DNA of 64,000 bases from Niabella beijingensis (GCF_020034665.1 NZ_JAIQDI010000001.1:2976001-3040000), one strand, 5' to 3'. Shown: positions 1 through 9,793, numbered from the stretch's first letter. The notes: generated by a model from the letters alone, not told the origin. Numbers and translations are program-made.

Positions 1-2073
1 ATTGTAAGAAGCCCAAAGAGTTATAACTCCCAGCTGGGGGTACCATTGAGTGTATGGCAGATGAACCCGGATCATAACCTGGCCCTTTTTGAAGCAGGCA
101 TCAGCCGGCCCGGTGAAATGGAGCGGCTGGAGCGGGTTATTGCACCGACCATCGGGGTGCTGACCAATATTGGTCCCGCACACAGCGAGGGCTTTGAAAG
201 CGATACTGCGAAACTTGACGAAAAGCTGAAGTTGTTCAAAAACGCCGGGGTGATCATTGCGAACGGCGATAATGCGCTCATCGCTGCCGGAGTAAGGAAA
301 TACCCTGCTGTTTTTTTCTCCTGGGGAACAAATGAAAGCAATGCCGTTCAGGTGCTGGAAACGGTTGTGGGGGAGGATGCTACGAGGGTCCGGCTGAAAG
401 AACAAAATAAGGATCCCTTTGAGATAGTCATACCATTTACTGACCAGGCCTCCGCGGAGAATGCTGTTACCTGTGCTGCAGTTTTGTTATGGTTACAAAT
501 GGCACCAGCCACGATTATCAATGGAATGAAGACACTGCAGCCGGTGAACATGCGGATGGAGTTCAAACAGGGGATCAATAACTGCATTGTGATCAATGAC
601 AGCTACAGCGCCGACCTGAACTCGCTTACGGTAGCACTGGAGTTTCTTCAGCAACAGGCGAAAGGACGTAAGAAAACCGTGATCCTTTCCGATCTTCCGG
701 AGAACCGGGAAGAGGAACAGGTACTGTACCGGACGATTGCTGCACAATTGCAGCGGTATGGCGTCGACCGGCTGATCGGTATCGGAGAGCGGATGCAATC
801 GTTTCTGGCAGCACTTCCGGAAGCCGCAGCCATCCCGGAACGTAGTTTTTATTTGTCCACCCGTGAGTTTCTGCAGCATTTTCAAAGTACCCGGTATCAT
901 GATGAATACATCCTGGTGAAGGGCGCGCGCAGGTTCGGTTTCGAACGTATTGTTACACTGCTCGAACATAAAGTGCATGAAACGGTGCTGGAGATCAACC
1001 TGGATGCCGTGGCACAGAACCTCAAAATCATACAGCAGCGCTTAAACCCGGGTGTTAAAATAATGGCGATGGTGAAGGCCTTTGGTTATGGAAGCGGAGC
1101 GTCGGAAATAGGCGCCGTGGTCCAGTTTCATAAAGCGGATTACCTGGGTGTGGCCTATGCTGATGAAGGAGTGGAGCTGAGGAAAGCCGGGATCACCATC
1201 CCCATTATGGTGCTGAATACCGAGGCAAGTGCATTTGACGCGTTGACGGATTACCACCTGGAACCCGACCTCTTCAGCTTTGAATTGCTGGAGGCTTTTG
1301 AACAACATGTCAGGAATTCGGGATTGAAACAGTACCCCGTGCACATTGAGATTGAGACAGGGATGAACCGGACGGGGTTTGCTATAAATGACATTGCAGC
1401 GCTGGGCACCTGTTTGAAAAATAATGAGTGGATAAAGGTCCGGTCTGTTTTTTCACACCTGGCAGCCAGCGAAGACAACGTGGAGGATGCCTTCACCAGG
1501 CATCAGTACCACTTGCTGAAAACGGCCGCAGCGCAATTGGAAAAAGAGATCGGGTATCCGTTTATTAAACACATCGCCAACACGGCTGCCATATTGCGCT
1601 TTCCGCAGCTGCAGCTGGATATGGTGCGCCTGGGTATTGGTCTGTATGGTATCTCCGGCAGCGACCAGGTACCGCTTGAAACGGTGGCTACTTTAAAAAC
1701 GACGATCTCACAGATAAAAAAGATCAGGAAAGGCGAAACCGTCAGCTATAACCGCAGAGGGGTGGCCAAAGAGGACTCGGTGATCGCTACCCTGCGTATC
1801 GGCTATGCGGATGGTTATTCACGCCGGCTGGGGAACGGAGTGGGAAGGGTTTGGGTGAACGGGCAGCTGGCTCCTGTGATCGGAACGATCTGTATGGACA
1901 TGACGATGATCGACATCACCCATATCCCCGGTGTTAAGGAAGGGGATGATGTGATCATTTTTGGCAGACCGGTTCCTGTACAGCAGCTTGCAGAATGGAT
2001 CGGAACGATCCCGTATGAGATCATGACCGGTATTTCACAAAGAGTAAAACGGGTATATTACGGTGAAGGATAG
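1..2073 (+). CDS. MurF-alanine racemase fusion (5' partial)
   Basis: This is the bifunctional cell-wall enzyme of Bacteroidota. The N-terminal half is UDP-MurNAc-tripeptide:D-Ala-D-Ala ligase (MurF) and the C-terminal half is PLP-dependent alanine racemase, which supplies the D-Ala that MurF uses through the dipeptide. The reading frame is open from base 1 and the first residues (YNSQLGVPLSVWQMN) are internal MurF sequence, so the start lies left of the window. MurF features include the NDSYSADLNSL stretch near visible residue 200. Alr starts near residue 325. The PLP lysine is in MVKAFGYGSG (about K359), the likely second base Tyr is in VSYNRRG (about Y583), and IGYADGYSRR follows. Visible length is 690 residues. 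The ATP-binding P-loop of the ligase would lie in the missing part. The fusion is certain because one frame spans both domains. Confidence 0.95.
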   Translation: MVRSPKSYNSQLGVPLSVWQMNPDHNLALFEAGISRPGEMERLERVIAPTIGVLTNIGPAHSEGFESDTAKLDEKLKLFKNAGVIIANGDNALIAAGVRKYPAVFFSWGTNESNAVQVLETVVGEDATRVRLKEQNKDPFEIVIPFTDQASAENAVTCAAVLLWLQMAPATIINGMKTLQPVNMRMEFKQGINNCIVINDSYSADLNSLTVALEFLQQQAKGRKKTVILSDLPENREEEQVLYRTIAAQLQRYGVDRLIGIGERMQSFLAALPEAAAIPERSFYLSTREFLQHFQSTRYHDEYILVKGARRFGFERIVTLLEHKVHETVLEINLDAVAQNLKIIQQRLNPGVKIMAMVKAFGYGSGASEIGAVVQFHKADYLGVAYADEGVELRKAGITIPIMVLNTEASAFDALTDYHLEPDLFSFELLEAFEQHVRNSGLKQYPVHIEIETGMNRTGFAINDIAALGTCLKNNEWIKVRSVFSHLAASEDNVEDAFTRHQYHLLKTAAAQLEKEIGYPFIKHIANTAAILRFPQLQLDMVRLGIGLYGISGSDQVPLETVATLKTTISQIKKIRKGETVSYNRRGVAKEDSVIATLRIGYADGYSRRLGNGVGRVWVNGQLAPVIGTICMDMTMIDITHIPGVKEGDDVIIFGRPVPVQQLAEWIGTIPYEIMTGISQRVKRVYYGEG

Positions 2074-2172
2074 CCGTTTTTAACCGGAACCTGCCGTTGC
2101 GGATAAGAAATAACAGCAACAGGACCGGAAATTTGAAAAATACAACGGCATAGCAGACAACCCAAAGTCTCG

Positions 2173-2180
2173 TATATTTG
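2173..2180 (+). promoter_or_regulatory. -7 promoter element of lspA
   Basis: TATATTTG is an exact match to the Bacteroidota -7 consensus TAnnTTTG. It ends only 7 bases before the lspA ATG, so the transcript would be leaderless or nearly so. I see no good TTTG at the expected -33 position. Confidence 0.45.
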
Positions 2181-2187
2181 CTGCCGC

Positions 2188-2901
2188 ATGAAAGCAGGAA
2201 AATTAAGCACAGCAATAGCGATTATACTCCTGGTACTGTTGGTAGACCAGGTAGTGAAGATCTATATAAAAACGCATTATCCCATCGGGGAAGTCACCCG
2301 CATTTTCGGAATGAACTGGGCCCGGCTGCATTTTATCGAGAACTCCGGCATGGCCTGGGGCTGGAAGTTCGGCAACGAGGGAGGAAAGGTCGCCCTGACC
2401 CTGTTCCGGCTGGCAGCTGTTATTTTCGGCTCCTTTTTGCTGGTACGGTTTGCCCGGGAGCGCTATACAAGAGGGTTCATGGTTTGTGTGGCTCTCATCT
2501 ATGCGGGAGCGCTGGGCAATCTTATCGACAGTATGTTCTACGGGATGATCTTTGACAAAGGGCTGCACTTTGACCCCGCATTCGGGGATTATGTGGGATA
2601 TGACGGTATCGCAAAAATGGGCGGCAAGGGCTATGCTTCTTTTTTACACGGGAGCGTGGTGGATATGTTGTACTTCCCGATGGTGAAGACCCATTACCCC
2701 TCCTGGTTTCCCTGGGTGGGCGGACAGCCTTTCGAATTCTTTGCCCCGATCTTTAATATCGCCGATATGGCGATCTCTACCGGGGTGATCGCCCTGCTGG
2801 TTTTTCAAAAGCGGTTTTATAAAAAAGCGGGCAGGACCGAAGTGCCCCAGACCAATGAAACGATTACCAGCAATGCAGGTGAAACTTCTTCTGCTGATTA
2901 A
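2188..2901 (+). CDS. lspA: Lipoprotein signal peptidase (signal peptidase II)
   Basis: LspA is an inner-membrane aspartic protease that removes the signal peptide of prolipoproteins after lipidation of the +1 cysteine. Four hydrophobic segments are visible (about residues 7-25, 72-88, 95-113 and 194-212). Family motifs appear in order: IENSGMAWG, GALGNLIDS, HGSVVDMLYF and FNIADMAIS. The last two carry the probable catalytic aspartates D159 and D193. At 237 residues it is much longer than the roughly 165 of E. coli. The extra length is a loop at about residues 115-185 between the two Asp motifs and their preceding helix, as is usual in Bacteroidota. Its substrates probably include the SusD and SusE-like lipoproteins encoded further on. 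Confidence 0.95.
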   Translation: MKAGKLSTAIAIILLVLLVDQVVKIYIKTHYPIGEVTRIFGMNWARLHFIENSGMAWGWKFGNEGGKVALTLFRLAAVIFGSFLLVRFARERYTRGFMVCVALIYAGALGNLIDSMFYGMIFDKGLHFDPAFGDYVGYDGIAKMGGKGYASFLHGSVVDMLYFPMVKTHYPSWFPWVGGQPFEFFAPIFNIADMAISTGVIALLVFQKRFYKKAGRTEVPQTNETITSNAGETSSAD

Positions 2902-2910
2902 ACACAGGAT

Positions 2911-3261
2911 ATGAAAGCGCTCCTGGTTGCCGTTTTTCTTTTCCTCGTCTCCCTGGTACAGGGGCAGGATTCCATCAAAACCAATGTACCTGACAGATCG
3001 AAAAAAACAAGAATCGTGGAAGTGGCCTGCGGTGAATGCCAGTTTGGGATGGACGGAAAAAGCTGCGACCTGGCGGTAAAAATAAAAGACAAGCCTTATT
3101 TCGTTGACGGAACCTCCATTGATGATCATGGGGATGCCCATGCAAAGGATGGGTTTTGTAACAGCGTCCGGAAAGCAGCAGTACAGGGAGCGATCGTAAA
3201 CGGAAGATTTCAGGCTACTTACTTCAGGTTGCTGGACAATAATAAAAAACAAAAGAAATAA
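2911..3261 (+). CDS. Small secreted cysteine-containing protein (DUF6370-like)
   Basis: The protein has 116 residues with a clear signal peptide (residues 1-18, ending VQGQ). The conserved core carries VACGECQFGMDGKSCDL and later FVDGTSIDDHGDAHAKDGFC. This gives four cysteines (CxxC, then two singles) and paired Asp/His residues that could bind a metal. I recall the pattern as DUF6370, a Bacteroidota family of unknown function. It starts 9 bases after the lspA stop and ends at a strong terminator, so it is probably cotranscribed with lspA. A periplasmic metal-binding role is inference only. Confidence 0.7.
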   Translation: MKALLVAVFLFLVSLVQGQDSIKTNVPDRSKKTRIVEVACGECQFGMDGKSCDLAVKIKDKPYFVDGTSIDDHGDAHAKDGFCNSVRKAAVQGAIVNGRFQATYFRLLDNNKKQKK

Positions 3262-3286
3262 AGCAACCGGTTCATACCCGGTATTC

Positions 3287-3330
3287 AAAAAAAAGCGATC
3301 GCTTCATTTCCGGAAGCGATCGCTTTTTTA
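3287..3330. terminator. Bidirectional terminator between lspA unit and fumC
   Basis: An 18-base inverted repeat (3288-3305 with 3313-3330) has a GC-rich core GCGATCGC, a 7-base loop, and an A-tract on one side with a T-tract on the other. It can terminate the converging transcripts from both strands. Confidence 0.85.
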
Positions 3331-3342
3331 TATGGAACAGGA

Positions 3343-4740
3343 TCAGATCTTTCCAACCATTTTAGAAGGGATCACCCATTCATCAAATTCCTTTTCGGTA
3401 AGATAACCCAGTTTCAGGGCCATTGCCTTTAAGGTCGTATTTTCTTTATGCGCTTTCTGTGCAATTTCCGCTGCTTTGTAATACCCGATCTTCGGATTTA
3501 ATGCAGTAACCAGCATCAACGAGTTATCAAGGTGCTTTTTAATATTTTCTTCGATCGGCTTCAGCCCAACAGCACATTTATCGTTAAAGGAAACACAGCC
3601 ATCTCCGATCAGACGGGCACTGTGAAGGAAATTGTAGATCATAACGGGTTTGAACACGTTCAATTCAAAATGTCCGGTAGCTCCTCCGATATTAATGGCC
3701 ACATCATTTCCCAGTACCTGCGCGGCGATCATGGTCAGTGCCTCGCATTGAGTGGGGTTTACTTTTCCGGGCATAATGGAAGAACCGGGCTCATTGTCCG
3801 GGATGAACAGCTCCCCGATGCCGCTGCGCGGGCCGGAAGAAAGCATACGGATGTCGTTGGCGATCTTCATCAGACTTACAGCCACTGTTTTCAAAGCACC
3901 GTGAGCCTCTACAATAGCATCGTGCGCAGCAAGTGCTTCAAATTTATTCTCAGCTGTTTTAAACGGAAGTTTGGTCAGCCGGGCAATTTCATCGGCAACA
4001 TTTTTTGCATAATCCGGGGGAGTATTAATGCCTGTGCCTACAGCGGTGCCGCCCAATGCCAGCTCCGATAAATGAGGCAGGGTGTTTTTAATGGCTTTCA
4101 ATCCATGATTCAGCTGGGATACATATCCGCTCAGCTCCTGGCCCAGCGTTAGTGGTGTGGCATCCATAAAATGGGTGCGGCCGATCTTCACCACCTTCAT
4201 AAATTGTTTGCTCTTCTTTTGCAGGGTATCCCTCAGCTTTTCAATACCGGGAATGGTTACTTCTATCAGAATTTTGTATGCTGCGATATGCATGGCAGTC
4301 GGGAAGGTATCGTTACTGCTCTGCGATTTATTTACATCATCGTTGGGGTGTAATACCTTGGTTTTATCTGTAAGCTGACCGCCGTTGATCACGTGCCCGC
4401 GGTAAGCGATCACTTCATTCACATTCATATTGCTTTGTGTTCCGCTGCCCGTTTGCCAAACCACCAGCGGGAAACTGTCGTCCAGTTTTCCGTTCAGGAT
4501 CTCATCGCAGACTTTCCCGATCAGTACGGCTTTTTTCTTTTCCAGCACCTTTGCTTTTGCGTTGGTGTTGGCGGCAGCTTTTTTCAGATAGGCAAATGCT
4601 TTGATGATCTCTTTCGGCATCCTGTTAATATCGGCGGCAATCCTGAAATTGTCAATCGAGCGTTGTGTTTGTGCGCCATAGAGCGCGTCCGCAGGCACTT
4701 TTACCTCACCCATTGTGTCTTTTTCAATTCTGTACTCCAT
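3343..4740 (-). CDS. fumC: Fumarate hydratase, class II
   Basis: This is the iron-independent fumarase that interconverts fumarate and L-malate in the TCA cycle. It belongs to the fumarase/aspartase superfamily and is a cytosolic homotetramer. At 465 residues it has the usual class II length. The superfamily signature [15 protein letters not shown] is present at about residues 315-330. Other conserved blocks are [27 protein letters not shown] and [11 protein letters not shown], which form the composite active site. It is monocistronic, with its own promoter upstream and a shared terminator downstream. Confidence 0.97.
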   Translation of the reverse strand: MEYRIEKDTMGEVKVPADALYGAQTQRSIDNFRIAADINRMPKEIIKAFAYLKKAAANTNAKAKVLEKKKAVLIGKVCDEILNGKLDDSFPLVVWQTGSGTQSNMNVNEVIAYRGHVINGGQLTDKTKVLHPNDDVNKSQSSNDTFPTAMHIAAYKILIEVTIPGIEKLRDTLQKKSKQFMKVVKIGRTHFMDATPLTLGQELSGYVSQLNHGLKAIKNTLPHLSELALGGTAVGTGINTPPDYAKNVADEIARLTKLPFKTAENKFEALAAHDAIVEAHGALKTVAVSLMKIANDIRMLSSGPRSGIGELFIPDNEPGSSIMPGKVNPTQCEALTMIAAQVLGNDVAINIGGATGHFELNVFKPVMIYNFLHSARLIGDGCVSFNDKCAVGLKPIEENIKKHLDNSLMLVTALNPKIGYYKAAEIAQKAHKENTTLKAMALKLGYLTEKEFDEWVIPSKMVGKI

Positions 4741-4770
4741 ATAATTTTTTTTAAGTAGAATATTGGGTTA

Positions 4771-4778
4771 CAAAGGTA
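4771..4778 (-). promoter_or_regulatory. -7 promoter element of fumC
   Basis: On the minus strand the sequence is TACCTTTG, an exact TAnnTTTG match, about 30 bases before the fumC start codon. A -33 TTTG is not evident. Confidence 0.5.
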
Positions 4779-4893
4779 TCATTAAATAAACTTTATTTAC
4801 CTTCAGGCCCGGTTTTAAATGCGAAAACGATGGAAAACGCGATGTATGCTATTGTTGTACTCTTTCCGGTTTGTTGATGTAAAGTGTAAGAAT

Positions 4894-5919
4894 ATGAAGA
4901 AGGTCCTGCTTTATTCCTGTTTACTGTTCGCCCTATGGATGCCCCTGCTGGCGTGTGCGCAGCAGAAACTGTATTTTTTTATGGATCCGAAGGACTCGCT
5001 GATCGGTGTAAAAGATGACAAAGGCCGGGTGATCATTCCGCCCAAAGGTGCGCCCATTATGTATTTTGAGCCGGACGAGCCGATCACCGATTCGCTGATC
5101 AACCTGTTTGATATGGACACTACAGATACCGGAACCGCCCTTTCCTTTGGCAGTACCTATAACCGAAAAGGAAAATTCCTGTACCGTCCGCTGGCTTATG
5201 ATAACGGACCGGATTATTTTGAAGAAGGCCTGGCCCGCTGTGTGCAGAAAGGAAAGGTGGGATTTGTAAATGAACAGGGTAAAATCGCGATCCGTCCGCA
5301 ATGGGACTGGGTCTCTCCATTCAACTACGGCTATGCCTTTGCCTGTAACGGCTGTTACTGGGACCGGGACAAGGATGCTGAACATCCGCCAATGGCGTTT
5401 AAAGCGAATGCACAAACCTTTTATATCAACAGAGAGGGGAAAACGGTTTCCCTGATGAAGCAGCGAAAAACAGAAAAAGACCTTTCCGTGGATGGCGGCT
5501 ACCTGCCTTACCCGTTCAGATATACGGCCGGCGAACAAAAGATCCTGACAGAAGTATCGGCAATGGAGGTGCTGTCAAAGATCCGGAATGCCAACTATTC
5601 TGAAAAACGGGAAGGCAAAGATGCATTGCTCCAGTTTGAAATAGTAGGCCGCCCCTCAGCGATATCACCATATTATAAGATACAGGGCTACCGTTATGGA
5701 AGCTTTAACAAAGAGGACCCGTTCCTGTTTTACCGCTCCGTTAAAGGCGAATATTTTCATGCAGGATGGGACGGCAATGACCGAACACCGTTTAAACAAT
5801 GGCTGAAGGAGCAACTGGAATCCTGTGCCGCATATTTTGAAAAACATCCCGATGCACCCAACCGTTTTGATGTATCGAAGTACCAGGAGCAAGTAAAAAG
5901 CCCCGGTCCATCCCGATAA
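4894..5919 (+). CDS. Secreted WG-repeat protein
   Basis: The protein has 341 residues from the ATG at 4894. An in-frame ATG at 4819 exists, but only the later start gives an immediate signal peptide (MKKVLLYSCLLFALWMPLLA, then CAQQ). The cysteine after LLA may be a lipidation site. At least two WG/KWG-like repeat units are visible: IGVKDDKGRVIIPP and VGFVNEQGKIAIRPQWDWVSPF. These form beta repeats of unknown ligand. The C-terminal 150 residues (from about the MEVLSKIRNANYSEK block) have no repeat and were not recognised. No partner gene is obvious because fumC is divergent and the next gene is convergent. Function unknown. Confidence 0.8.
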   Translation: MKKVLLYSCLLFALWMPLLACAQQKLYFFMDPKDSLIGVKDDKGRVIIPPKGAPIMYFEPDEPITDSLINLFDMDTTDTGTALSFGSTYNRKGKFLYRPLAYDNGPDYFEEGLARCVQKGKVGFVNEQGKIAIRPQWDWVSPFNYGYAFACNGCYWDRDKDAEHPPMAFKANAQTFYINREGKTVSLMKQRKTEKDLSVDGGYLPYPFRYTAGEQKILTEVSAMEVLSKIRNANYSEKREGKDALLQFEIVGRPSAISPYYKIQGYRYGSFNKEDPFLFYRSVKGEYFHAGWDGNDRTPFKQWLKEQLESCAAYFEKHPDAPNRFDVSKYQEQVKSPGPSR

Positions 5920-5943
5920 ACCTCAAATCTCAATTCCCAAATC

Positions 5944-6720
5944 TCACCTCCCCTTAAATGCAGCTTTTCTTTTTTCCATAAAGGCGGCAATGCCTTCGCG
6001 GGCATCATCAGAAGCGATCAGTTTTCCAAAGCTCTCGGCCTCATTCTTATAACCCGCATCGCCAGCTGCTGCAAGATTGGCGGCTTCGATACATGCGGCA
6101 ACTGCCAGGGGTGCTTTTGTATTGATAACCGCAAGAAGTGCGCTGGCCTTGGTCAGCAGCTCATGTTGCGGCACCACATGGTTTACCAGTCCGTAATTGA
6201 ATGCGGTCACCGCATCGATCATATTTCCGGTAAGCAGCAGTTCCAGTGCCCGGCCCTTTCCCACCAGTTGCGTCAGCCGCTGTGTGCCGCCATAACCCGG
6301 CAGTAAGCCCAGGTTTACTTCAGGCTGACCAAACCGCGCGTTCTCACTGGCCAAACGAAAATGACAGGCCATTGCCAGTTCGCAACCGCCACCCAATGCA
6401 AAACCGTTCACGGCGGCAATAATGGGCTTCGGTGCTGTTTCGATCCTGCGGAAAAGCGCTTGCCCTTTCTGCGCAAGCACCGTGCCGCCCGTGCTATCGA
6501 GCGCGGAAAATTCAGAGATATCAGCACCCGCAATAAATGCCTTTTCGCCACTGCCGGTAATGATGGCCGATCTCCATTCCGGCCGGGCAATAAAATCATT
6601 TACAACCTGCTCCAGTTCCGAGAGCACGGTCTGGTTAAGTGCATTCAGCTTTTCCGGCCGGTTAAGGGTGATGGTTAAAACGGCGTCGCTGACGGATGTC
6701 AAAATGGTCTGGTAACTCAT
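5944..6720 (-). CDS. Enoyl-CoA hydratase/isomerase family protein
   Basis: This is a crotonase-fold enzyme of 258 residues, the standard length, that probably hydrates trans-2-enoyl-CoA in fatty-acid beta-oxidation. The start at 6720 (MSYQTILTSVSD) fits the family, and the in-frame extension to 6888 is not expected in this family. The oxyanion-hole block is FIAGADISEF. The segment GGGCELAMACHFRLASENARFGQPEVNLGLLPG contains both catalytic glutamates, in GCELA and FGQPE. Other crotonase members such as isomerases cannot be excluded by motifs, but retention of both Glu favours hydratase. No other beta-oxidation gene is adjacent. Confidence 0.9.
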   Translation of the reverse strand: MSYQTILTSVSDAVLTITLNRPEKLNALNQTVLSELEQVVNDFIARPEWRSAIITGSGEKAFIAGADISEFSALDSTGGTVLAQKGQALFRRIETAPKPIIAAVNGFALGGGCELAMACHFRLASENARFGQPEVNLGLLPGYGGTQRLTQLVGKGRALELLLTGNMIDAVTAFNYGLVNHVVPQHELLTKASALLAVINTKAPLAVAACIEAANLAAAGDAGYKNEAESFGKLIASDDAREGIAAFMEKRKAAFKGR

Positions 6721-6734
6721 AAAGATCCTTTTTA

Positions 6735-6742
6735 CAAATCTA
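6735..6742 (-). promoter_or_regulatory. -7 promoter element of the enoyl-CoA hydratase gene
   Basis: The minus strand reads TAGATTTG, an exact TAnnTTTG match, 14 bases from the start codon. A TTTA lies about 16 bases further upstream as a weak -33 element. Its position supports the start at 6720. Confidence 0.4.
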
Positions 6743-6905
6743 TAGGAAAGATACCGCATAAACGGAATGGTTATTGAAGTAATTGAAGCGGAAAAAGAAG
6801 ATCTGCGCCTCCGTTCGTTTAAAGAAACAGTTGAAACCGGAAATCTTTTTACAAAACGCATTAAACTTTTTGAAACGCTCCGGGTCAATAATTAAAACTT
6901 GTGTG

Positions 6906-8381
6906 ATGGCCGTTTCCAATCAAACCAAAAATCAGCATCTTTTATGGCGTGCCGGGTTTGGACCGGCCGTGGAGCAATTACAGGATCTTGAAAAATACAC
7001 GCCGCAGGAGTACTACAGGGCATTGGTAAAGGCATCTGCCAAAGAACCGGGATATATCAATATTGCCAGTGATGAGCTGCTGAACCTTTACGAAACGTAT
7101 CTGACACCTGCCAAACGGGCGGCCCTGACGGCTGATGACCGCCGGATACTGAACCGGAAGCAACAGGCGGCCGTAAAAGACCTCAACCTGTACTGGCTGA
7201 AAGAAATGATCGGCAGTTCGGCCCAGCTGCGGGAGAAGATGGCCTACTTCTGGCATGGCCATTTTGCCAGCCGCAATGGCAATCTTTTTTACAATCAGCT
7301 GTTTTTGCATACCCTTCGTAAAAATGCATTGGGTGATTTCCGTACCCTGTTAAAAGAAGTGTCACGGTCGGCCTCCATGCTGTATTTCCTCAACAACCAG
7401 CAGAATAAAAAAGGGCATCCCAACGAAAACTTTGCGCGGGAGGTAATGGAGCTGTTCACACTGGGGCGCGGACATTATACAGAGAACGATATCAAGGAAG
7501 GCGCCCGGGCTTTTACCGGATGGACCGCCAATGCCCGGGGCGAATTTGTTTTTAACAAAAAACAACACGATGAGGGTGTCAAAAATTTCCTGGGGAAAAA
7601 AGGCAATTTTAACGGAGAAGAAGTTCTGGATATTATCCTGGAAAAACGGCAGACCGCCACTTTTATTACGGAGAAGATCTACCGCTTTTTTGTAAACGAT
7701 ACGATTGATAAAGATCTGGTGCAATCACTGTCGGAATCTTTTTATAAGGATTACGATATCGGCCGGCTGATGGAGCGGATCTTTACCGCCGAATGGTTTT
7801 ATACGGAAAAAAATATCGGCGCGCGCATTAAATCGCCCATTGAGTTGCTGGCCGGCATCCAGCGGATGATACCGATGCGGCTGGACAATGACAATGCCTT
7901 AATGAACCTGCAACGCATCCTGGGGCAGCAGTTGCTGTATCCCCCCAATGTGGCCGGCTGGCCGGGCGGAAGATCCTGGATCGACAGCAGCACGCTGATG
8001 ATGCGGCTCCGGATACCACAGTTGTTTAATGATAAGGACCTGCTGAATGTAAAACCCAAACAGGATGATGATGTAATGATGGGCAGAAAGGCAGACGGAA
8101 TGGCAAATGTTCCCGTAAAGCCGGCAGCAAAGAAAGTGCCGAAACCTGTTGCCGGAGCGGGTTTGATCAATGCAAAGATCGACTGGCCGCAATATGTTGC
8201 CAAATTTGAAAAAGTAAAAAGAGAGGCGCTCTTTCCTTCGATCTCTGCATACCTGTTCCAGGTGAATGCCGGTAAGATCGATACGGTAGCTGCCAAATTT
8301 GTAGACAGCAGCGACAGGGCGGCCTATATCCGGTCCGTTACGATACAGTTAATGAGTACACCCGAATATCAGCTATGTTAA
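6906..8381 (+). CDS. DUF1800 domain protein
   Basis: The protein has 491 residues from ATG 6906 (MAVSNQTKNQHLLWRAGFGP), the usual DUF1800 opening. The in-frame upstream extension overlaps the promoter side of the hydratase gene and looks non-coding. Family blocks visible are LREKMAYFWHGHFASR, NENFAREVMELFTLG (near residue 180), FTGWTA and PPNVAGWPGGRSWIDSSTL. Biochemical function is not established. Unlike many family members it shows no N-terminal signal peptide. It sits 10 bases upstream of a DUF1501 gene, the standard partner, so the two are almost certainly cotranscribed and act together. Confidence 0.88.
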   Translation: MAVSNQTKNQHLLWRAGFGPAVEQLQDLEKYTPQEYYRALVKASAKEPGYINIASDELLNLYETYLTPAKRAALTADDRRILNRKQQAAVKDLNLYWLKEMIGSSAQLREKMAYFWHGHFASRNGNLFYNQLFLHTLRKNALGDFRTLLKEVSRSASMLYFLNNQQNKKGHPNENFAREVMELFTLGRGHYTENDIKEGARAFTGWTANARGEFVFNKKQHDEGVKNFLGKKGNFNGEEVLDIILEKRQTATFITEKIYRFFVNDTIDKDLVQSLSESFYKDYDIGRLMERIFTAEWFYTEKNIGARIKSPIELLAGIQRMIPMRLDNDNALMNLQRILGQQLLYPPNVAGWPGGRSWIDSSTLMMRLRIPQLFNDKDLLNVKPKQDDDVMMGRKADGMANVPVKPAAKKVPKPVAGAGLINAKIDWPQYVAKFEKVKREALFPSISAYLFQVNAGKIDTVAAKFVDSSDRAAYIRSVTIQLMSTPEYQLC

Positions 8382-8391
8382 ATCCAACGCC

Positions 8392-9645
8392 ATGAACAAA
8401 AAAAGCGCATCCTTTTTCAATAAAAAACAAACCGGCCCGGGGCTGCTGATCAGGCGGAAAGAATTTATACAGCTGGGCTCTTTGGCCACGGCTTCGCTGA
8501 TGATGCCCAAATTTCTGAAAGCACTGGAAAACCAGGCCGCCGTGCCTGCGGGAAATAAGGTGGTGGTGGTACTGCAGCTGAGCGGCGGTAACGACGGGCT
8601 GAATACCGTGATACCGGTACGGAATGATCTTTACTACAAACTGCGCCCGGGGTTAGGCATCCAGAAAAATAAAACCCTTTCGCTGACGGATGAAGTGGCC
8701 CTGCATCCATCGCTTTCCGCATTAAAGGGGCTTTATGATGAGGGGAATATGGCCATCTTAAATAATGTAGGGTATCCCAATCCGGACCGGTCGCATTTCC
8801 GGAGCATGGATATCTGGCACTCGGCCAGCCAGAGCAGCGAGTACTGGAACAACGGATGGATCGGGCGTTATCTGGATGCGCAGTGCCACGGATGTGATAA
8901 ACCCACCCAGGCACTTGAAGTGGATGATGTGTTAAGCCTGGCACTGAAGGGAGAACAAAACAATGCATTAGCGGTAAAAGATCCCCGCCGCCTGTTCGGG
9001 ACCTCCAATGAAAAATATTTTCGCGAGATCAACAAAACCGGCGGAGGGGATCATCATGATGAAAAACCGGTGGACTATCTTTACAAGACATTGGCCGAAA
9101 CCATGTCCTCGGCAGATTATATCTTTAAGCAAAGCCGCCTGCATCCGTCGTCGGCCACTTATCCCAATACAGAACTGGGCAGCGGATTAAAGACGATCGC
9201 CTCGCTTATTTTTTCTGATATTAACACCAAGGTATATTATATTTCATTGGGGAGCTTTGATACCCATGTGGGACAGGATGCCCAGCAGGGGCGGCTGTTT
9301 ACACAGATGAGTGAAGCCATAAAAGCATTTACGGATGATCTAAAAAAGAATGGCCGTATGGAAGATGTATTGCTGTTTACATTTTCTGAGTTCGGAAGAC
9401 GTGTGGCGCAAAATGCCAGCAACGGAACCGATCACGGTACGGCAAACAATATGTTCCTGATCAGTGGCGGATTAAAACAAAAAGGCATCTTAAACGCGAT
9501 GCCCGACCTGGAAGACCTCAACCAGGGAGACCTGAAATACAATATCGATTTTAAAAGTGTTTATGCCACAGTACTTGAAAAATGGCTGGCAGCGGATTCA
9601 TCAAAGATTCTCAAAGCCCGGTACAATACCATGGACTTTATTTAG
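8392..9645 (+). CDS. DUF1501 family protein with Tat-type signal
   Basis: The protein has 417 residues. Residues 21-42 read LIRRKEFIQLGSLATASLMM, a twin-arginine type signal (RRxxF followed by a mildly hydrophobic stretch), so export of the folded protein is likely. The domain begins KVVVVLQLSGGNDGLNTVIP, and NPDRSHFRSMDIWHSAS, SFDTHVGQ and FSEFGRRVAQNASNGTDHGTA follow. These His/Asp-rich blocks resemble the metal site of the alkaline phosphatase/sulfatase superfamily to which DUF1501 is related. The substrate is unknown. It partners the DUF1800 gene immediately upstream. Confidence 0.88.
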   Translation: MNKKSASFFNKKQTGPGLLIRRKEFIQLGSLATASLMMPKFLKALENQAAVPAGNKVVVVLQLSGGNDGLNTVIPVRNDLYYKLRPGLGIQKNKTLSLTDEVALHPSLSALKGLYDEGNMAILNNVGYPNPDRSHFRSMDIWHSASQSSEYWNNGWIGRYLDAQCHGCDKPTQALEVDDVLSLALKGEQNNALAVKDPRRLFGTSNEKYFREINKTGGGDHHDEKPVDYLYKTLAETMSSADYIFKQSRLHPSSATYPNTELGSGLKTIASLIFSDINTKVYYISLGSFDTHVGQDAQQGRLFTQMSEAIKAFTDDLKKNGRMEDVLLFTFSEFGRRVAQNASNGTDHGTANNMFLISGGLKQKGILNAMPDLEDLNQGDLKYNIDFKSVYATVLEKWLAADSSKILKARYNTMDFI

Positions 9646-9747
9646 CAGATTTTAAAAGGACCTGGAATCACTTCCTCAGCGGACAGGCAGCACCCGCGCC
9701 GCTTTTAGCCCTCAGGACATTCCGGCTATTAATACCCTGCAAAAAAT

Positions 9748-9778
9748 AAACCCTGTTCCCGGGAGAACAGGGTTTTAC
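9748..9778. terminator. Bidirectional terminator between DUF1501 and YtxH genes
   Basis: A perfect 11-base inverted repeat (AAACCCTGTTC, 9748-9758, with 9765-9775) has a 6-base loop. An A-rich tract precedes it and TTTT follows. It separates convergent genes. Confidence 0.8.
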
Positions 9779-9793
9779 AATGTCATTTTTTGA

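Noticed and set aside
4819..4893. Longer N terminus of the WG-repeat protein
   Set aside because: The later ATG at 4894 gives a proper signal peptide directly, and the upstream part is not conserved-looking.
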